A DNA stretch of 64,000 nucleotides. Source: Luminiphilus sp051201685. GTDB lineage: Bacteria > Pseudomonadota > Gammaproteobacteria > Pseudomonadales > Halieaceae. Within the stretch, counting starts at the first letter, position 1, and the number at the start of each line of letters is the position of its first letter. The position numbers were made by a program, and so were the translations under genes. Below, in pieces: positions 47,652-57,118 of the stretch. The DNA is taken from contig NZ_CP179213.1 in assembly GCF_051201685.1 (NCBI RefSeq), positions 1,302,001 to 1,366,000 on the forward strand, given 5' to 3'. Below the pieces are notes generated by a model, which worked only from the letters and a program-made list of their open reading frames with translations, searched no databases and was not told the origin of the DNA.

Positions 47652-50375
47652 GTGGGTTTGAGAGCGGCGGTTGACTTATCACCCTTTCGAGAATTCTTGA
47701 CGCAGGGAGCCGTGTTTTTGACCCCCGGATTGCGTCTGTCTCGTGTCATGACACAGGCGGTGGTTGAAGAGCAAATGAGGGGCGGGCAAGCGGTTACGCA
47801 GCCGCCAACAATTCGGCCGGTAGATGGTTGGCTCGAATCTGTCTGGCGCCAGCAGGTTGAGGCCGGCAATTTGCCGCCTCGTCGTCTCCTTGGTCGGGTG
47901 GCAGAGCGAAGGCTCTGGATGCAGATTATTCGGGCCGATATGGAACGTCAGGCGAACTTTAGTCTCATAAAACCAACTGCCGCTGCGGAGCAGGCGCTTC
48001 GGGCCCGCCAGCAGTGGCTAATGTGGGGGGGTAACCCAGAGAACAAGACACAGCGCCAATACTTTAGCTTTGACCCCGATTGCGCCACTTTCGACCGATG
48101 GTGCTCAGAGTTCGCTGCCCAGTTGGCGCACAAGGGTTGGGCGACGCGCGCCGATATTTATCGCAGTTTGCTGACTGTGCCTGTCTCGTCAAAAGAAATT
48201 GTTGTGCTATGCCACGTGCTGCAGCTACCACCATTGACCCATCAAGTCTTGAGTCACTTGGCTTCTTTGAAAATTCCTGAAGCGCTGGGAGAGCAGAGTC
48301 TTTTGCCGCTTGCGACACAGCAATTTCCCAGTCGGCGAACAGAGGCAATGGCCATCGCCGCATGGGCTGCTCGAAGACATCGAGAAAACCTGGGAAGCAC
48401 TGCGATTGTATTACTCGATTTTGAGCGCGACCGTCCGGACCTCGAATACCAGCTACGCAGAGAATTTGATTGTTTGGGGGCGCGCTACGCGGCATTACCT
48501 GTCAACTTCAGCTCTGGGATGCCGTTGTCCAAGACGCCAATGTTTCGTGACGCTTTGCTGGCGCTGCGCTTGGCCGTCGCTAATGAGAAGGTCAGCTTGG
48601 CGCGAAGTGAGGTGTTGGCATTATTGCGATCACCGTTTCTTCATGGGGGTGAAGACCTCGATGGCGTTGGGTTACTGCAGTTGCGTAAGGCATGCACTGA
48701 GTTGTCTAGCGAGGTTATTGATAAGCGCGATTTGCACCATTTGGCTGAAATTTATGCCCCTGAGTCCCACTTAACCCGCGCTTTGCAGCTGTTGCGTACC
48801 GATCGCGCTACGCAAGGAAAACGCTTGCCCTCACTGTGGTTAGATACGATTCGAGAGGTTCTTAAGCTTTGGCAGTGGCCCGGTCGCGCTGCCCTTGATT
48901 CCCTCGAGTATCAGCAGTTTGAGCGCTTGGAGATCGCGCTGGATGAGCTGGTGGTGCAGGACTGTATTACTGGGGAGCTTACTTTTCAGCAGCTCACGCT
49001 CCTTTGGGAGCAGTGCTTGGATGATCGTGTTTTTCAGCCAAAGACTGACGATACTGCAGTACAGGTTTTTGGCCCTCAGGAAGTGGTGGGTTTACAGTTC
49101 GACGCTCTTTGGATTTGCGGCCTTCAGTCGGGTTCATTACCTCCAAGGGCTCAGCTGCTGCCTTTCTTACCCAATCGCCTGCAACATGAGTTAGGTCTGC
49201 TCAGCGCTGACAGCGCGGCACTGGAGAAGTCTGCGATTGCACTGCTCAGCAGCTTAAGGACCACCCATGGTGATGTCAGTGCTAGTTACGCCAGTGTGCA
49301 GGAGGGTCTCGAGGTTTTGCCCAGCCAGCTTGCCTGTGCAATACCGCCACACGACCCCGTTAACGAACAACAGGCGCCCGACCACTGGCCCATGCCGTCG
49401 CCGCTAGAATCATTGGATGAGGGCAATGTAGCCGTCGCAGGCGCCGTTATTCAATGGGGTGGCGGTGCCAGCGTAATCAGTAACCAGTCTAACTGTCCGT
49501 TTCGTGCGTGGGTTAGTCATCGCCTGGGCCCTGCAAATGTGGCCACGCCGGTATTTGGATTAACGGCAGCAGAGCGTGGCAACGTTGTTCACGACGCGCT
49601 GCATTTCACTTGGGAGGTTTTAAAGGACAGTGACAGCCTGCGAGCTATGGACCCCGTTCAGGTTGACGCCCTCATTCAGGACTCAACAGAGAGAGCTGTT
49701 CAGAGTTTAGAGCGCCGTGCACAAGGGCGGCATTGCAATATCAGGAAGCGGGTTGGCAGTGCTTGTCTTGATTTGGAGGTTCAGCGTGTCGCTGCTTTGC
49801 TAAAGAGCTGGTTGGAGTTCGAGGTACAGCGAGAAGGTAACTTTTACGTCCTTGAGCAAGAGGACAGTCATGAACTGCCTTTGGGCTCTCTAGTACTCAA
49901 GCTTAGGCCTGATCGTATCGATCGGTTAGATGACAACCGTCAAGTGGTTATCGACTATAAAACAGGCAGTGTTCGCCGCTCGAGTTGGCTGGGGGAGCGT
50001 CCCGGCGACCCTCAATTACCCCTTTACGCGCTGCTCAATGAGAGTGTCGAAGGGGTCGCTTTCGGTCGAGTCCATCAAGACGGCGCAGAGTACGTGTTCT
50101 TGGGCGAGGCACTCGGGCTAGGCGTTAAAGAAGTCCCCTTGCCAGATCAAGTAAAGCAGTATGAGACAGTGCCCATAGAAAGCTGGGAGGCACTGCGAAC
50201 TTCTTGGCGACATCGACTAGAGCGATTGGCTGATGATTTTGTCAAAGGGCACGCCGCCATTGATCCACAACCTCAAGCCTGCCGCTATTGTGCCCTGGGT
50301 AGCGTCTGTCGATACACTCAAACTGCAGACTTAACCGACGAGGCCCTGCAAGGCGGGTTGGGAGATGCCTTGTGA
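47652..50375 (+). CDS. AddB-like PD-(D/E)XK nuclease, putative DNA repair protein
   Basis: The 907-residue protein resembles the gammaproteobacterial 'probable DNA repair protein' family (TIGR03623), a relative of AddB. An inactive helicase-like part (LTPGLRLSRVMTQ at the start, VVGLQFDALWICGLQSGSLPPRAQLLPFLP in the middle) is followed by a C-terminal PD-(D/E)XK nuclease. The nuclease motif is LRPDRIDRLDDNRQVVIDYKTG. Cysteines in NQSNCPFRAW and ACRYCALGSVCR are placed like the AddB iron-sulfur ligands. It starts at GTG 47652; TTG 47658 has a better-spaced GGAG (7 bases). The stop overlaps the helicase gene start, so the two act together in end resection and are probably co-translated. Confidence 0.87.
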   Translation: MGLRAAVDLSPFREFLTQGAVFLTPGLRLSRVMTQAVVEEQMRGGQAVTQPPTIRPVDGWLESVWRQQVEAGNLPPRRLLGRVAERRLWMQIIRADMERQANFSLIKPTAAAEQALRARQQWLMWGGNPENKTQRQYFSFDPDCATFDRWCSEFAAQLAHKGWATRADIYRSLLTVPVSSKEIVVLCHVLQLPPLTHQVLSHLASLKIPEALGEQSLLPLATQQFPSRRTEAMAIAAWAARRHRENLGSTAIVLLDFERDRPDLEYQLRREFDCLGARYAALPVNFSSGMPLSKTPMFRDALLALRLAVANEKVSLARSEVLALLRSPFLHGGEDLDGVGLLQLRKACTELSSEVIDKRDLHHLAEIYAPESHLTRALQLLRTDRATQGKRLPSLWLDTIREVLKLWQWPGRAALDSLEYQQFERLEIALDELVVQDCITGELTFQQLTLLWEQCLDDRVFQPKTDDTAVQVFGPQEVVGLQFDALWICGLQSGSLPPRAQLLPFLPNRLQHELGLLSADSAALEKSAIALLSSLRTTHGDVSASYASVQEGLEVLPSQLACAIPPHDPVNEQQAPDHWPMPSPLESLDEGNVAVAGAVIQWGGGASVISNQSNCPFRAWVSHRLGPANVATPVFGLTAAERGNVVHDALHFTWEVLKDSDSLRAMDPVQVDALIQDSTERAVQSLERRAQGRHCNIRKRVGSACLDLEVQRVAALLKSWLEFEVQREGNFYVLEQEDSHELPLGSLVLKLRPDRIDRLDDNRQVVIDYKTGSVRRSSWLGERPGDPQLPLYALLNESVEGVAFGRVHQDGAEYVFLGEALGLGVKEVPLPDQVKQYETVPIESWEALRTSWRHRLERLADDFVKGHAAIDPQPQACRYCALGSVCRYTQTADLTDEALQGGLGDAL

Positions 50376-53300
50376 GCGGTAGCGATACGCAGACTCGAGC
50401 GACGGCTCTCGATCCCAGTCGCAGCTTTTGTGTCACTGCCCCCGCGGGTTCAGGTAAGACCGAGTTACTTACCCAGAGAATTCTGGCGCTGCTCCCCACG
50501 GTTGACCGCCCAGAGCAGGTATTGGCGATGACCTTCACTCGCAAGGCAGCAGCCGAAATGCGGGAGCGATTGCTGATGAAGCTTGACGAAGCCCGGGCGG
50601 GTGTTGAAGTTACCGCGAGTCACGAGCGACAAACTCGGGATTTGGCCCTAGCAGTGTTGGCCCATGCCGATAAACACAGCTGGTCCCTAGATCCTGAGGA
50701 ATTTAACCTTCGCACCATCGATAGCCTTTGCGCCGATCTCACACGCCAAATGCCGATATTGAGCGGGCTTGGCGGCGCCGTCGAGATCACAGAGCACGAT
50801 AAACCCCTGTTCGAGCAGGCCGTGATCGAGCTGTTTGCTGCGGTAGGTAGCAACACACTGGAGGGCGAAGACCTTCGCTCACTGTTGCTGCATTTCAATA
50901 ACGACTGGGAATCGGTGCGCGGACTTTTGGTTGCGCTACTGGCTAGGCGGGGCGATTGGGGTGAGAAATTGGGACAGCACGCCGACCCCACACAAGCGGC
51001 TTTAAGGTTGCAAGGAACCGTTGAATCGTTAGTTCAATCAATTGTTGCTCGTCTTTGCGATGAGTTTGGATCTTGTCTCGAAGAACTGCAGGCCTTGGCT
51101 CAGGCATCTGCTGATGAGTTGGGTAAGCCAGACGTGTATTTGGGCGCTGAGCATAGTGCTTTCGAAAGCTGGAAGGCGGCTGCTCATATTCTTCTGACGA
51201 GCACCGACGCGTGGCGTAAACCCAACGGGGTGAATGTCAAATTGGGGTTTCCCGCAAAATCTGAGACTAAAGCACGATTGCAAGATTTGTTGGCGGCGCT
51301 AAGTGAGGGTCCCATACCCCCTGTTTTACTGGAGCTGCGGAGGTTGCCGGTTATATCCGACGATGACGCCAGTTGGCGATTGGTTTTACGGCTCTCTCGC
51401 TTGCTACCGGTGTTGCAGGCCCAGCTTTTGTTGGTGTTTCAGCGTGAAGGCCGTGTAGATTTCACCCATGTGGCCTTGGCAGCCTCACTGGCTTTAGGTT
51501 CTGATGATGAACCCACAGATCTAGCTTTGCGTCTTGATTATCAGATAGCACATATTTTGGTCGACGAATTTCAGGACACTTCGAACCAGCAATTTACGCT
51601 TTTGAAGAAGCTTGTGCGTGGATGGCACGAGCACAATGCGACGGGCGCGCCGCCTCGAACCGTTTTTATCGTCGGAGACGGCATGCAGTCGATCTACGGC
51701 TTTCGCTATGCGGATGTCAGCCTGTTTCTTGACGCAAAGGATTCAGGTATCGGAGGTTTGCCTCTTGAGTCTTTGGAGCTCACTAGGAACTTTCGCTCCC
51801 AAGCTGGTGTTGTTGACTGGGTGAATCGGGTGTTTGCGCAAGTTTTTCCTGCGGTGAGCAACTCTGAGCGCAGCGAAGTGAGTTATACCCAAGCAGTTCC
51901 GGTAAACGCAGCCCTCTCAGGGAATGCGGTAGAAGCACATTTGTTTCCCGATGATGTCGATTCGATGGAGGCTAATTGGATTGCTGAGAAAGTTGCTCAG
52001 ATATATCAAGGTGAGCCCGATGCAACGGTTGCGGTCTTGCTGCGAGCGCGTAGTCATGCGGCACCTATTATTGCCGCGCTGCAACAGCAGAAGGTGCCCT
52101 TCTTGGGGCGTGATCTCGAAAAAATTGAGCACTCAGCGGCGGTTATGGACCTCCTGTCCTTATGCCGCTGGTTGGCTAATCCCGCCGATGAGGTTGCCGC
52201 TCTGGCTCTGCTGCGGGCGCCGTTTTGTGGTTTGCTGCTGTCTGAGATTTACCAATTGATTGAGGATCAGCCGCGACCGTTTAGTTTGCGAGCAATACTC
52301 CGCCGGGCGCCAGGCCTGCTAGACACTTTGGCCGTGAAGCGAGCCGGTTCGCTACAAGCCGCTTTGGACTGGGCTGAAACACGACGCGATCGGCTGTCGC
52401 TGCGAGTTTGGGTAGAACAAATTTGGTTGAAGCTTCAGGCGCCCTCAACTTTGTCGATTCAGGGCCGGGACGATGCCACACGTTTTTTCGATCTGCTCGC
52501 ACGGGCAGACGTTGAGGGCATTGGTCTCGATCCTGACTGGTTGGAGGGCGCCTTGGAGCAACTTTACGCCAGCCATGACCACGGGCAATCTGGTGTGGAA
52601 CTCATGACCTTGCATAAAGCTAAAGGGCTGCAATTTGACTATGTATTCATGCCGGCGCTGCACAAAGGAACTCGGCCTAATCAGCGGGACCTTTTGCGCT
52701 GGCATTTTCACACCCAAGCCGAGCAGCGCGAGCTGCTTATTGCAGCTGACGATCGGCAGAAAACGGCCCCTACGCTTTACAACTATCTAAATTGGCTGCA
52801 AAAACGGCGGGAGGCTGCAGAGCTGCGTCGACTGCTCTATGTCGGTGTTACCAGGGCGCGTTGTCGCGTGTGGTTGAGTGGCTTGGGCAAAGTCGAGAGT
52901 TCCGACGACGCACACCTAGGTTGGTCTGGCAGCAACTCGCCATTGGGTATTCTGCGTGAGGCACTGATCGATGAAGTGATCGAGCATGCAGCAGGGAGTG
53001 ATACAGCGCCTTCAGAGGTAAACGTTATCGCTCCGTTCCTCGATTCCGCAGCGTGTAATTTATGGCGGTTACCCTCAAGCCGGTTTCTGGGGCAGAACTC
53101 AGACGAGGGCGCCAATACGACGGTGTCAGAGCAGCAAGCTTTTCACCGTGAAGAATCGGCTTCTGTGCAATCCAATGGCCATTTTGTCGAGAGAACGGTG
53201 GGCGTCGTTGTACACAGGGCACTGGAGCTGTTGAGTCAGCGAGAGGCGCTACCCATTGGGGTGGACGCAGCGGTTCGTCGCGGACTGCAATTCGGGCTCA

Positions 53301-53719
53301 TCGATAACGGGCTCGACGGTGACGCATTGGCCGCTGCACTGATAAATGCTGAAGCAATGATCGCAGCCACACTCAACGACGAGCGGGGTCGTTGGATTCT
53401 TGGGCAGCATGAGGCGGCTCACAGCGAGTTGATTCTTATGTCCCGAGAAGGTGACAACCCGGCAGTGCAAAATATTATTGATCGAACGTTTATTGATGAA
53501 GCAACGGGCTATCGCTGGTTGATTGACTACAAAACGAGCCGACCTCATGGGGCAGAAACCCAGCAGCAATTTTTAGCACGAGAAGCTGACCACTACTTGG
53601 GGCAGCTGAAGCGTTACCGTGCTCTGATCGAAGCCTTTGATGCGACTGCAACTGTGATAAAAACAGCACTCTACTTTCCCGCTGACAGCCTGTGGCTGTG
53701 CCTTGAGGATGGCCTTTGA
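50372..53719 (+). CDS. addA: AddA-like UvrD/REP helicase-nuclease
   Basis: The 1115-residue protein is a superfamily 1 helicase with a C-terminal nuclease. It has Walker A TAPAGSGKTELLTQRIL at the start, then MTFTRKAAAEMRERL (motif Ia), RTIDSLCADLTRQMP, and HILVDEFQDTSNQQF (Walker B). Further motifs are FIVGDGMQSIYGFRYAD, LTRNFRS and VELMTLHKAKGLQFDYVFMP. It ends with LIDYKTSRPHG from a RecB-type nuclease. It should unwind and process double-strand breaks with the AddB-like partner. GTG at 50372 overlaps the upstream stop by four bases. AddA is a family-level name; the protein is best called an AddA/RecB-like exonuclease subunit. Confidence 0.9.
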   Translation: MSGSDTQTRATALDPSRSFCVTAPAGSGKTELLTQRILALLPTVDRPEQVLAMTFTRKAAAEMRERLLMKLDEARAGVEVTASHERQTRDLALAVLAHADKHSWSLDPEEFNLRTIDSLCADLTRQMPILSGLGGAVEITEHDKPLFEQAVIELFAAVGSNTLEGEDLRSLLLHFNNDWESVRGLLVALLARRGDWGEKLGQHADPTQAALRLQGTVESLVQSIVARLCDEFGSCLEELQALAQASADELGKPDVYLGAEHSAFESWKAAAHILLTSTDAWRKPNGVNVKLGFPAKSETKARLQDLLAALSEGPIPPVLLELRRLPVISDDDASWRLVLRLSRLLPVLQAQLLLVFQREGRVDFTHVALAASLALGSDDEPTDLALRLDYQIAHILVDEFQDTSNQQFTLLKKLVRGWHEHNATGAPPRTVFIVGDGMQSIYGFRYADVSLFLDAKDSGIGGLPLESLELTRNFRSQAGVVDWVNRVFAQVFPAVSNSERSEVSYTQAVPVNAALSGNAVEAHLFPDDVDSMEANWIAEKVAQIYQGEPDATVAVLLRARSHAAPIIAALQQQKVPFLGRDLEKIEHSAAVMDLLSLCRWLANPADEVAALALLRAPFCGLLLSEIYQLIEDQPRPFSLRAILRRAPGLLDTLAVKRAGSLQAALDWAETRRDRLSLRVWVEQIWLKLQAPSTLSIQGRDDATRFFDLLARADVEGIGLDPDWLEGALEQLYASHDHGQSGVELMTLHKAKGLQFDYVFMPALHKGTRPNQRDLLRWHFHTQAEQRELLIAADDRQKTAPTLYNYLNWLQKRREAAELRRLLYVGVTRARCRVWLSGLGKVESSDDAHLGWSGSNSPLGILREALIDEVIEHAAGSDTAPSEVNVIAPFLDSAACNLWRLPSSRFLGQNSDEGANTTVSEQQAFHREESASVQSNGHFVERTVGVVVHRALELLSQREALPIGVDAAVRRGLQFGLIDNGLDGDALAAALINAEAMIAATLNDERGRWILGQHEAAHSELILMSREGDNPAVQNIIDRTFIDEATGYRWLIDYKTSRPHGAETQQQFLAREADHYLGQLKRYRALIEAFDATATVIKTALYFPADSLWLCLEDGL

Positions 53720-53744
53720 TGCTAGCCTAGAATGTCAGTGACCG

Positions 53745-53883
53745 CTGGGCGATGAAGAGCAATGGGTACCCAGTTAAAGGAGCTATCCGAGTAACAGATT
53801 CTCCGTAAACCCCATCGCCCAGTAATAAGGGAGAAATACTCCGGTTATAGCGGATAGTGCGCACCACACTGAAGGTACGCTAT
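53745..53883 (+). ncRNA. Candidate structured leader before the TauE/SafE gene
   Basis: The 283-base gap 53720-54002 contains nested inverted repeats. CTGGGCGATG (53745-53754) pairs with CATCGCCCAG (53813-53822); GGAG/CTCC with an inner ATC/GAT is at 53779-53804; GGAG(AAATA)CTCC is at 53830-53842; ATAGCG/CGCTAT encloses AGTG/CACT at 53847-53883. CTGGG can pair instead with CCCAG (53769-53773), which would be exclusive with the first stem. No known class fits. It could be a cis-regulatory leader or a small RNA. Confidence 0.4.
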
Positions 53884-54002
53884 GGACAGTACTGCATGAT
53901 CGAAAAGCAGTTACACTGGCCGCCGATTTGCTCGTGGCCAAGTCGCTGTGAGGCTAGAGCGCGCTTACTCGGTGCGGCGATTAACGAAATGGCAACAAAG
54001 CA

Positions 54003-54740
54003 ATGGCAAATGTCGCAGACTTAATGATCTTGGCCCTCGCGGGGTTTACGACGTCACTAATGACGGCTGTGGTGGGTTTGGGTGGTGGCGTTGTGCTGAT
54101 GCTGTTGATGCCCGGTTTGATGCCTCTAGCCGCTATCATCCCAATACATGCGGTGGTGCAATTTATTAGCAATTTTGCTCGGGTTGGTTTTGCTTTTCGT
54201 CACGCGGATTTAACGCTTTTGCTGCCCTTAACTTTGGGCAGCCTGTTGGGGGCGGCGATTGGCAGTCCTGCGGTCGATCTCGTCAGCTTCGCAGTACTAC
54301 CCGGGGTGGCGGGGGTGATGATATTGCTGGTTGTTTGGTTGCCCCTTGACCGATTTCTCCCTCAGGGCGGTGCAGCGTTGTTTGCCTTAGGGCTGTATCA
54401 GACCGGCTTGGGTATGGTGGCAGGTGCAACTGGGCCGTTGGGGGCGGTGGTTCTCAATCGAATCAATACGGAGCGTGAGTGGTTGGTCGTTAACACCGGT
54501 GTTTACATGACCATCAACCATGGCATCAGAGCTGTCGCTTTCGGGTTATTGGGGTTCGCCTTTAATGCCTGGTGGTTAACGATCACGGTTATGAGCCTGG
54601 CAGTCATTATCGGTAGCTGGTTGGGGACGCGCCTGCGACAGTCTGTGCCGCAAACAAATTTTGAAGCCGTCTTTAAATGGATCGTAACTGTACTCGCGTT
54701 GCGTATGGTGATTTTGACGGTGCTGGAGATGAAAGCGTGA
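54003..54740 (+). CDS. TauE/SafE-family membrane transporter
   Basis: This 245-residue protein has about eight hydrophobic segments and the two similar TauE/SafE halves. The first holds LALAGFTTSLMTAVVGLGGGVVLMLLMP, whose VGLGGG is the hallmark; the second has GATGPLGAVVLNRI. The family exports sulfite, sulfoacetate or other organic anions, and the substrate here is not predictable. ATG 54003 follows a 283-base leader with clear inverted repeats. The stop overlaps the rarD start (GTGATG), making a two-gene unit of membrane transporters. Confidence 0.85.
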   Translation: MANVADLMILALAGFTTSLMTAVVGLGGGVVLMLLMPGLMPLAAIIPIHAVVQFISNFARVGFAFRHADLTLLLPLTLGSLLGAAIGSPAVDLVSFAVLPGVAGVMILLVVWLPLDRFLPQGGAALFALGLYQTGLGMVAGATGPLGAVVLNRINTEREWLVVNTGVYMTINHGIRAVAFGLLGFAFNAWWLTITVMSLAVIIGSWLGTRLRQSVPQTNFEAVFKWIVTVLALRMVILTVLEMKA

Positions 54741-55660
54741 TGAAATCAGCCTCCCAAAATCGCTTGGGTATTTTACTGGCCTTAATTGCCAATTCAGTCT
54801 GGGGGTGTGCTGCTCTTTACTGGATACAGACAAAGCCGGTCCCGCCACTCGACGTTTTGGCGCACCGAGGTGTTTGGACACTGCCTGCGGTGTTGCTCGT
54901 TTTGCTGGCGTTTGGACGATTTAGGTCTACGCTTTTATTGCTGCGAGATTGGCACACGTTAAAATTCACCGCGTTGGCGGCATTTCTAATTTCAATTAAT
55001 TGGGGGGTTTTTCTTTTTGCCGTGACTAATGGTCGTGCCACTGAGGCCAGTTTGGGTTACTTCATGCTCCCCATACTGACTGCGATGGCAGGAGTTTTAG
55101 TCTTCAAAGAGCGTCCAACTCGGCCACAGCAGGTAGCGATGGCCCTCGCCGTTTTAGCGGTGATGGTGCAGTTAGTTGCTGTAGGAACGCTGCCAATCGT
55201 CTCGTTAACACTCTCTATTTCATTTGCGACCTACAGCGTCATTCGTAAGTATATTCAAGCGGACGCGATTCAAGGGCTATTTATGGAGTCGCTGTTCTTG
55301 ATGCCGGTTGGTGCCATTTGGCTTGTTTTGCATCAGGGCGGTGGGCTTTTTGAATACGGTTTGCGAACTGACTTGTTTTTGTTGGGTGCCGGCGCATTAA
55401 CAGCCGTGCCTCTTTTGACGCATGTCGCCTCAGCTCGAATTCTGTCGATGTCAACGGTCGGTCTTTTTTCTTATCTTGGGCCTTCCTTGCAACTGATCGT
55501 GGCTCAAACGATATTGGGTGAATCGATTACTCCTGTGACACTCGCGTCTTTCCTAATCGTATGGTGTGGCCTTGCGTTCATTCTTTTTGATAATTTTCGC
55601 GCGCTTCACCGCACGAGAAAAAATCGAAGCTTAAGTGCGTCGAGTCTCAACAGCGATTAA
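54740..55660 (+). CDS. rarD: EamA-family transporter RarD
   Basis: The 306-residue polytopic protein has ten helices in two EamA repeats and shows RarD features: GILLALIANSVWGCAALYWIQTK at the start, LAHRGVWTLP, SINWGVFLFAVTNGRATEASLGYFM, and LLTHVASARILSMSTVGLFSYLGPSLQLIVAQ. Its substrate is unknown; RarD was linked to chloramphenicol sensitivity in Pseudomonas. ATG 54740 overlaps the TauE stop; the longer frame from 54677 lies inside that gene. The 3' end converges on the MobA-like gene, with 40 bases between. Confidence 0.9.
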   Translation: MKSASQNRLGILLALIANSVWGCAALYWIQTKPVPPLDVLAHRGVWTLPAVLLVLLAFGRFRSTLLLLRDWHTLKFTALAAFLISINWGVFLFAVTNGRATEASLGYFMLPILTAMAGVLVFKERPTRPQQVAMALAVLAVMVQLVAVGTLPIVSLTLSISFATYSVIRKYIQADAIQGLFMESLFLMPVGAIWLVLHQGGGLFEYGLRTDLFLLGAGALTAVPLLTHVASARILSMSTVGLFSYLGPSLQLIVAQTILGESITPVTLASFLIVWCGLAFILFDNFRALHRTRKNRSLSASSLNSD

Positions 55661-55700
55661 CCCTCAAAATTTTCGGCGTTGTGGTGCCTCGCACGAGACG

Positions 55701-56366
55701 TTAGCTAACCGCTTTGGACCATTGTAATTTGCGCTTGGTCTCGGCCTCGAATCGGCGACGATCTTCCTCACTGTCAATATCACGGATGTAGTGATCATTT
55801 GTGGTTTGCCAGCGTTGGGTGTTTAAGGGGTTAGCCGTGCGCCAGGCGCCAGAGCCAAAGGTAGGGTCCCCGGATAAAATTTGTTTGATGACCTGAGAGT
55901 CAAAAATGACGGGGTGGCCGGGTATGCCGGCTACCTCGGGTCCAATAAAGTGTATCGAAGGCTCGCGCGTTCTAAAAATGTCATAGACGGCCCGATAATC
56001 CTCAGCGTTGAGTAAGGGTAGGTCAGAGGGGCATATCAGTAGATTATTCACTTTGGCTGACAGCTCAGAGACGCCTAAGCGCACTGACGCTGATTGGCTG
56101 TGTTGGTCTTCAGGTTGGACTACGATGCTCACCGGTTGATCCTCTAAAACCGGTGCAATCAGGTTGCAGTGGTGCCCCAGCACAACCACGATCTCGATTT
56201 CCCCTAGTGCTTTGATCGCTTGAATTTGCCGATGAATCAGTGCTGTTCCGTCGAGCTCTAGAAGACATTTGGGTCGGCGGCCCAGCCGACTACCCGCGCC
56301 TGCTGCCAATATGACGGCTCCGGTGTCCCCTGATTGTTTTGTCCCGGCGTCAACAGTGCCCGTCAT
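55701..56366 (-). CDS. MobA/MocA-like nucleotidyltransferase
   Basis: This 221-residue protein has the MobA-like NTP-transferase fold: VILAAGAGSRLGRRPKCLLELDGTALIHRQI at the start (nucleotide loop), LLICPSDLPLLNAEDYRAV (the Asp for metal) and IPGHPVIFD (GHP motif). The family includes the molybdopterin cytidylyl- and guanylyltransferases MocA and MobA; the former makes cofactor for xanthine-dehydrogenase-type enzymes. No molybdoenzyme is adjacent, so the target is unknown. Its ATG overlaps the stop of the SafE-like gene of the cco cluster (ATGA), so it is translated at the end of that operon. Confidence 0.85.
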   Translation of the reverse strand: MTGTVDAGTKQSGDTGAVILAAGAGSRLGRRPKCLLELDGTALIHRQIQAIKALGEIEIVVVLGHHCNLIAPVLEDQPVSIVVQPEDQHSQSASVRLGVSELSAKVNNLLICPSDLPLLNAEDYRAVYDIFRTREPSIHFIGPEVAGIPGHPVIFDSQVIKQILSGDPTFGSGAWRTANPLNTQRWQTTNDHYIRDIDSEEDRRRFEAETKRKLQWSKAVS

Positions 56367-57118
56367 GTTGAGGTGTCTTCTTGGGAGGAGTGGTGGTGAT
56401 GGTCAGATTGGCTTGATGGGGTCAGCTCTTCATGAGGCGTATGGTGCATTGGCGTTGTGCCATGGCCCGAGAAGGGTGTGGTGAGCCACAAACTATAGGA
56501 CCCCATAATGATGAGGGTCATCCCCATCAGATGCCGGAAGGTTGAATGGCGCAAGACGGCATTTGCATGTTGGCCCGCTAACGTTGTACCTAGCATGGCG
56601 GGTAAGGTTCCCACCCCAAATAAGCCCATGAGAAAGGCTCCATCGAAAGGGCCGCTTGCGGTTGCTGCGCTCCAAGCGAGGGCGCTGTAAACCAATCCGC
56701 AGGGCATAAATCCCCACAACGCGCCCATGACCATGGCATGCCCCTCGTGTTTTGGCGGCAAAAATGCGGTGATCATTGGCCTTATCCCGCGCCAGACGCC
56801 ACCGCCCAGTCGCTCCAGTGCTGTGATGCCGTACCAGAGCTTGAGCGTGTGCAAGCCTACAGCGATCAAAAGCAGTGCAGCGATGACCCGTAAGTAAAAT
56901 GTCCATTGGGTAATGGGTAGAAACAGTGCCACCGATCCGATAAACCCACCGATGGATGCATAGCCGAGTAAACGCCCGAAATGATAGGCAAGGGGAAAGC
57001 TCCATCGTCGGCCCTCGGGCGCCTGAAAGGCCAGTGCTAAACCGCCACACATACCCATACAGTGGCCTGCTCCAGCAAGCCCAAGAAGGATGGCGCTGGT
57101 CGCTTCAGTGCTGGTCAT
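56363..57118 (-). CDS. SafE/UreH-like membrane protein of the cbb3 cluster
   Basis: This 251-residue protein contains six hydrophobic segments of the sulfite exporter TauE/SafE (UreH-like) type. Markers are LGLAGAGHCMGMCGGLALAF near the start and MGALWGFMPCGLVYSALAWSAA in the middle, with Cys/His/Met-rich turns resembling those of DsbD/CcdA-type proteins. It ends in a His-rich tail (MHHTPHEELTP, SDHHHHSSQ) likely to bind metal. Such genes regularly follow ccoS and are thought to help assemble the copper-heme oxidase; copper handling is inference. It overlaps ccoS by 14 bases. Confidence 0.87.
   Translation of the reverse strand: MTSTEATSAILLGLAGAGHCMGMCGGLALAFQAPEGRRWSFPLAYHFGRLLGYASIGGFIGSVALFLPITQWTFYLRVIAALLLIAVGLHTLKLWYGITALERLGGGVWRGIRPMITAFLPPKHEGHAMVMGALWGFMPCGLVYSALAWSAATASGPFDGAFLMGLFGVGTLPAMLGTTLAGQHANAVLRHSTFRHLMGMTLIIMGSYSLWLTTPFSGHGTTPMHHTPHEELTPSSQSDHHHHSSQEDTST

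Noticed and set aside
53745..53822. Fluoride riboswitch or integron attC site
   Set aside because: The GGGCGATG start recalls the fluoride aptamer, but its other conserved parts are absent; the paired core sites of attC are not present and no integrase or cassettes are nearby.
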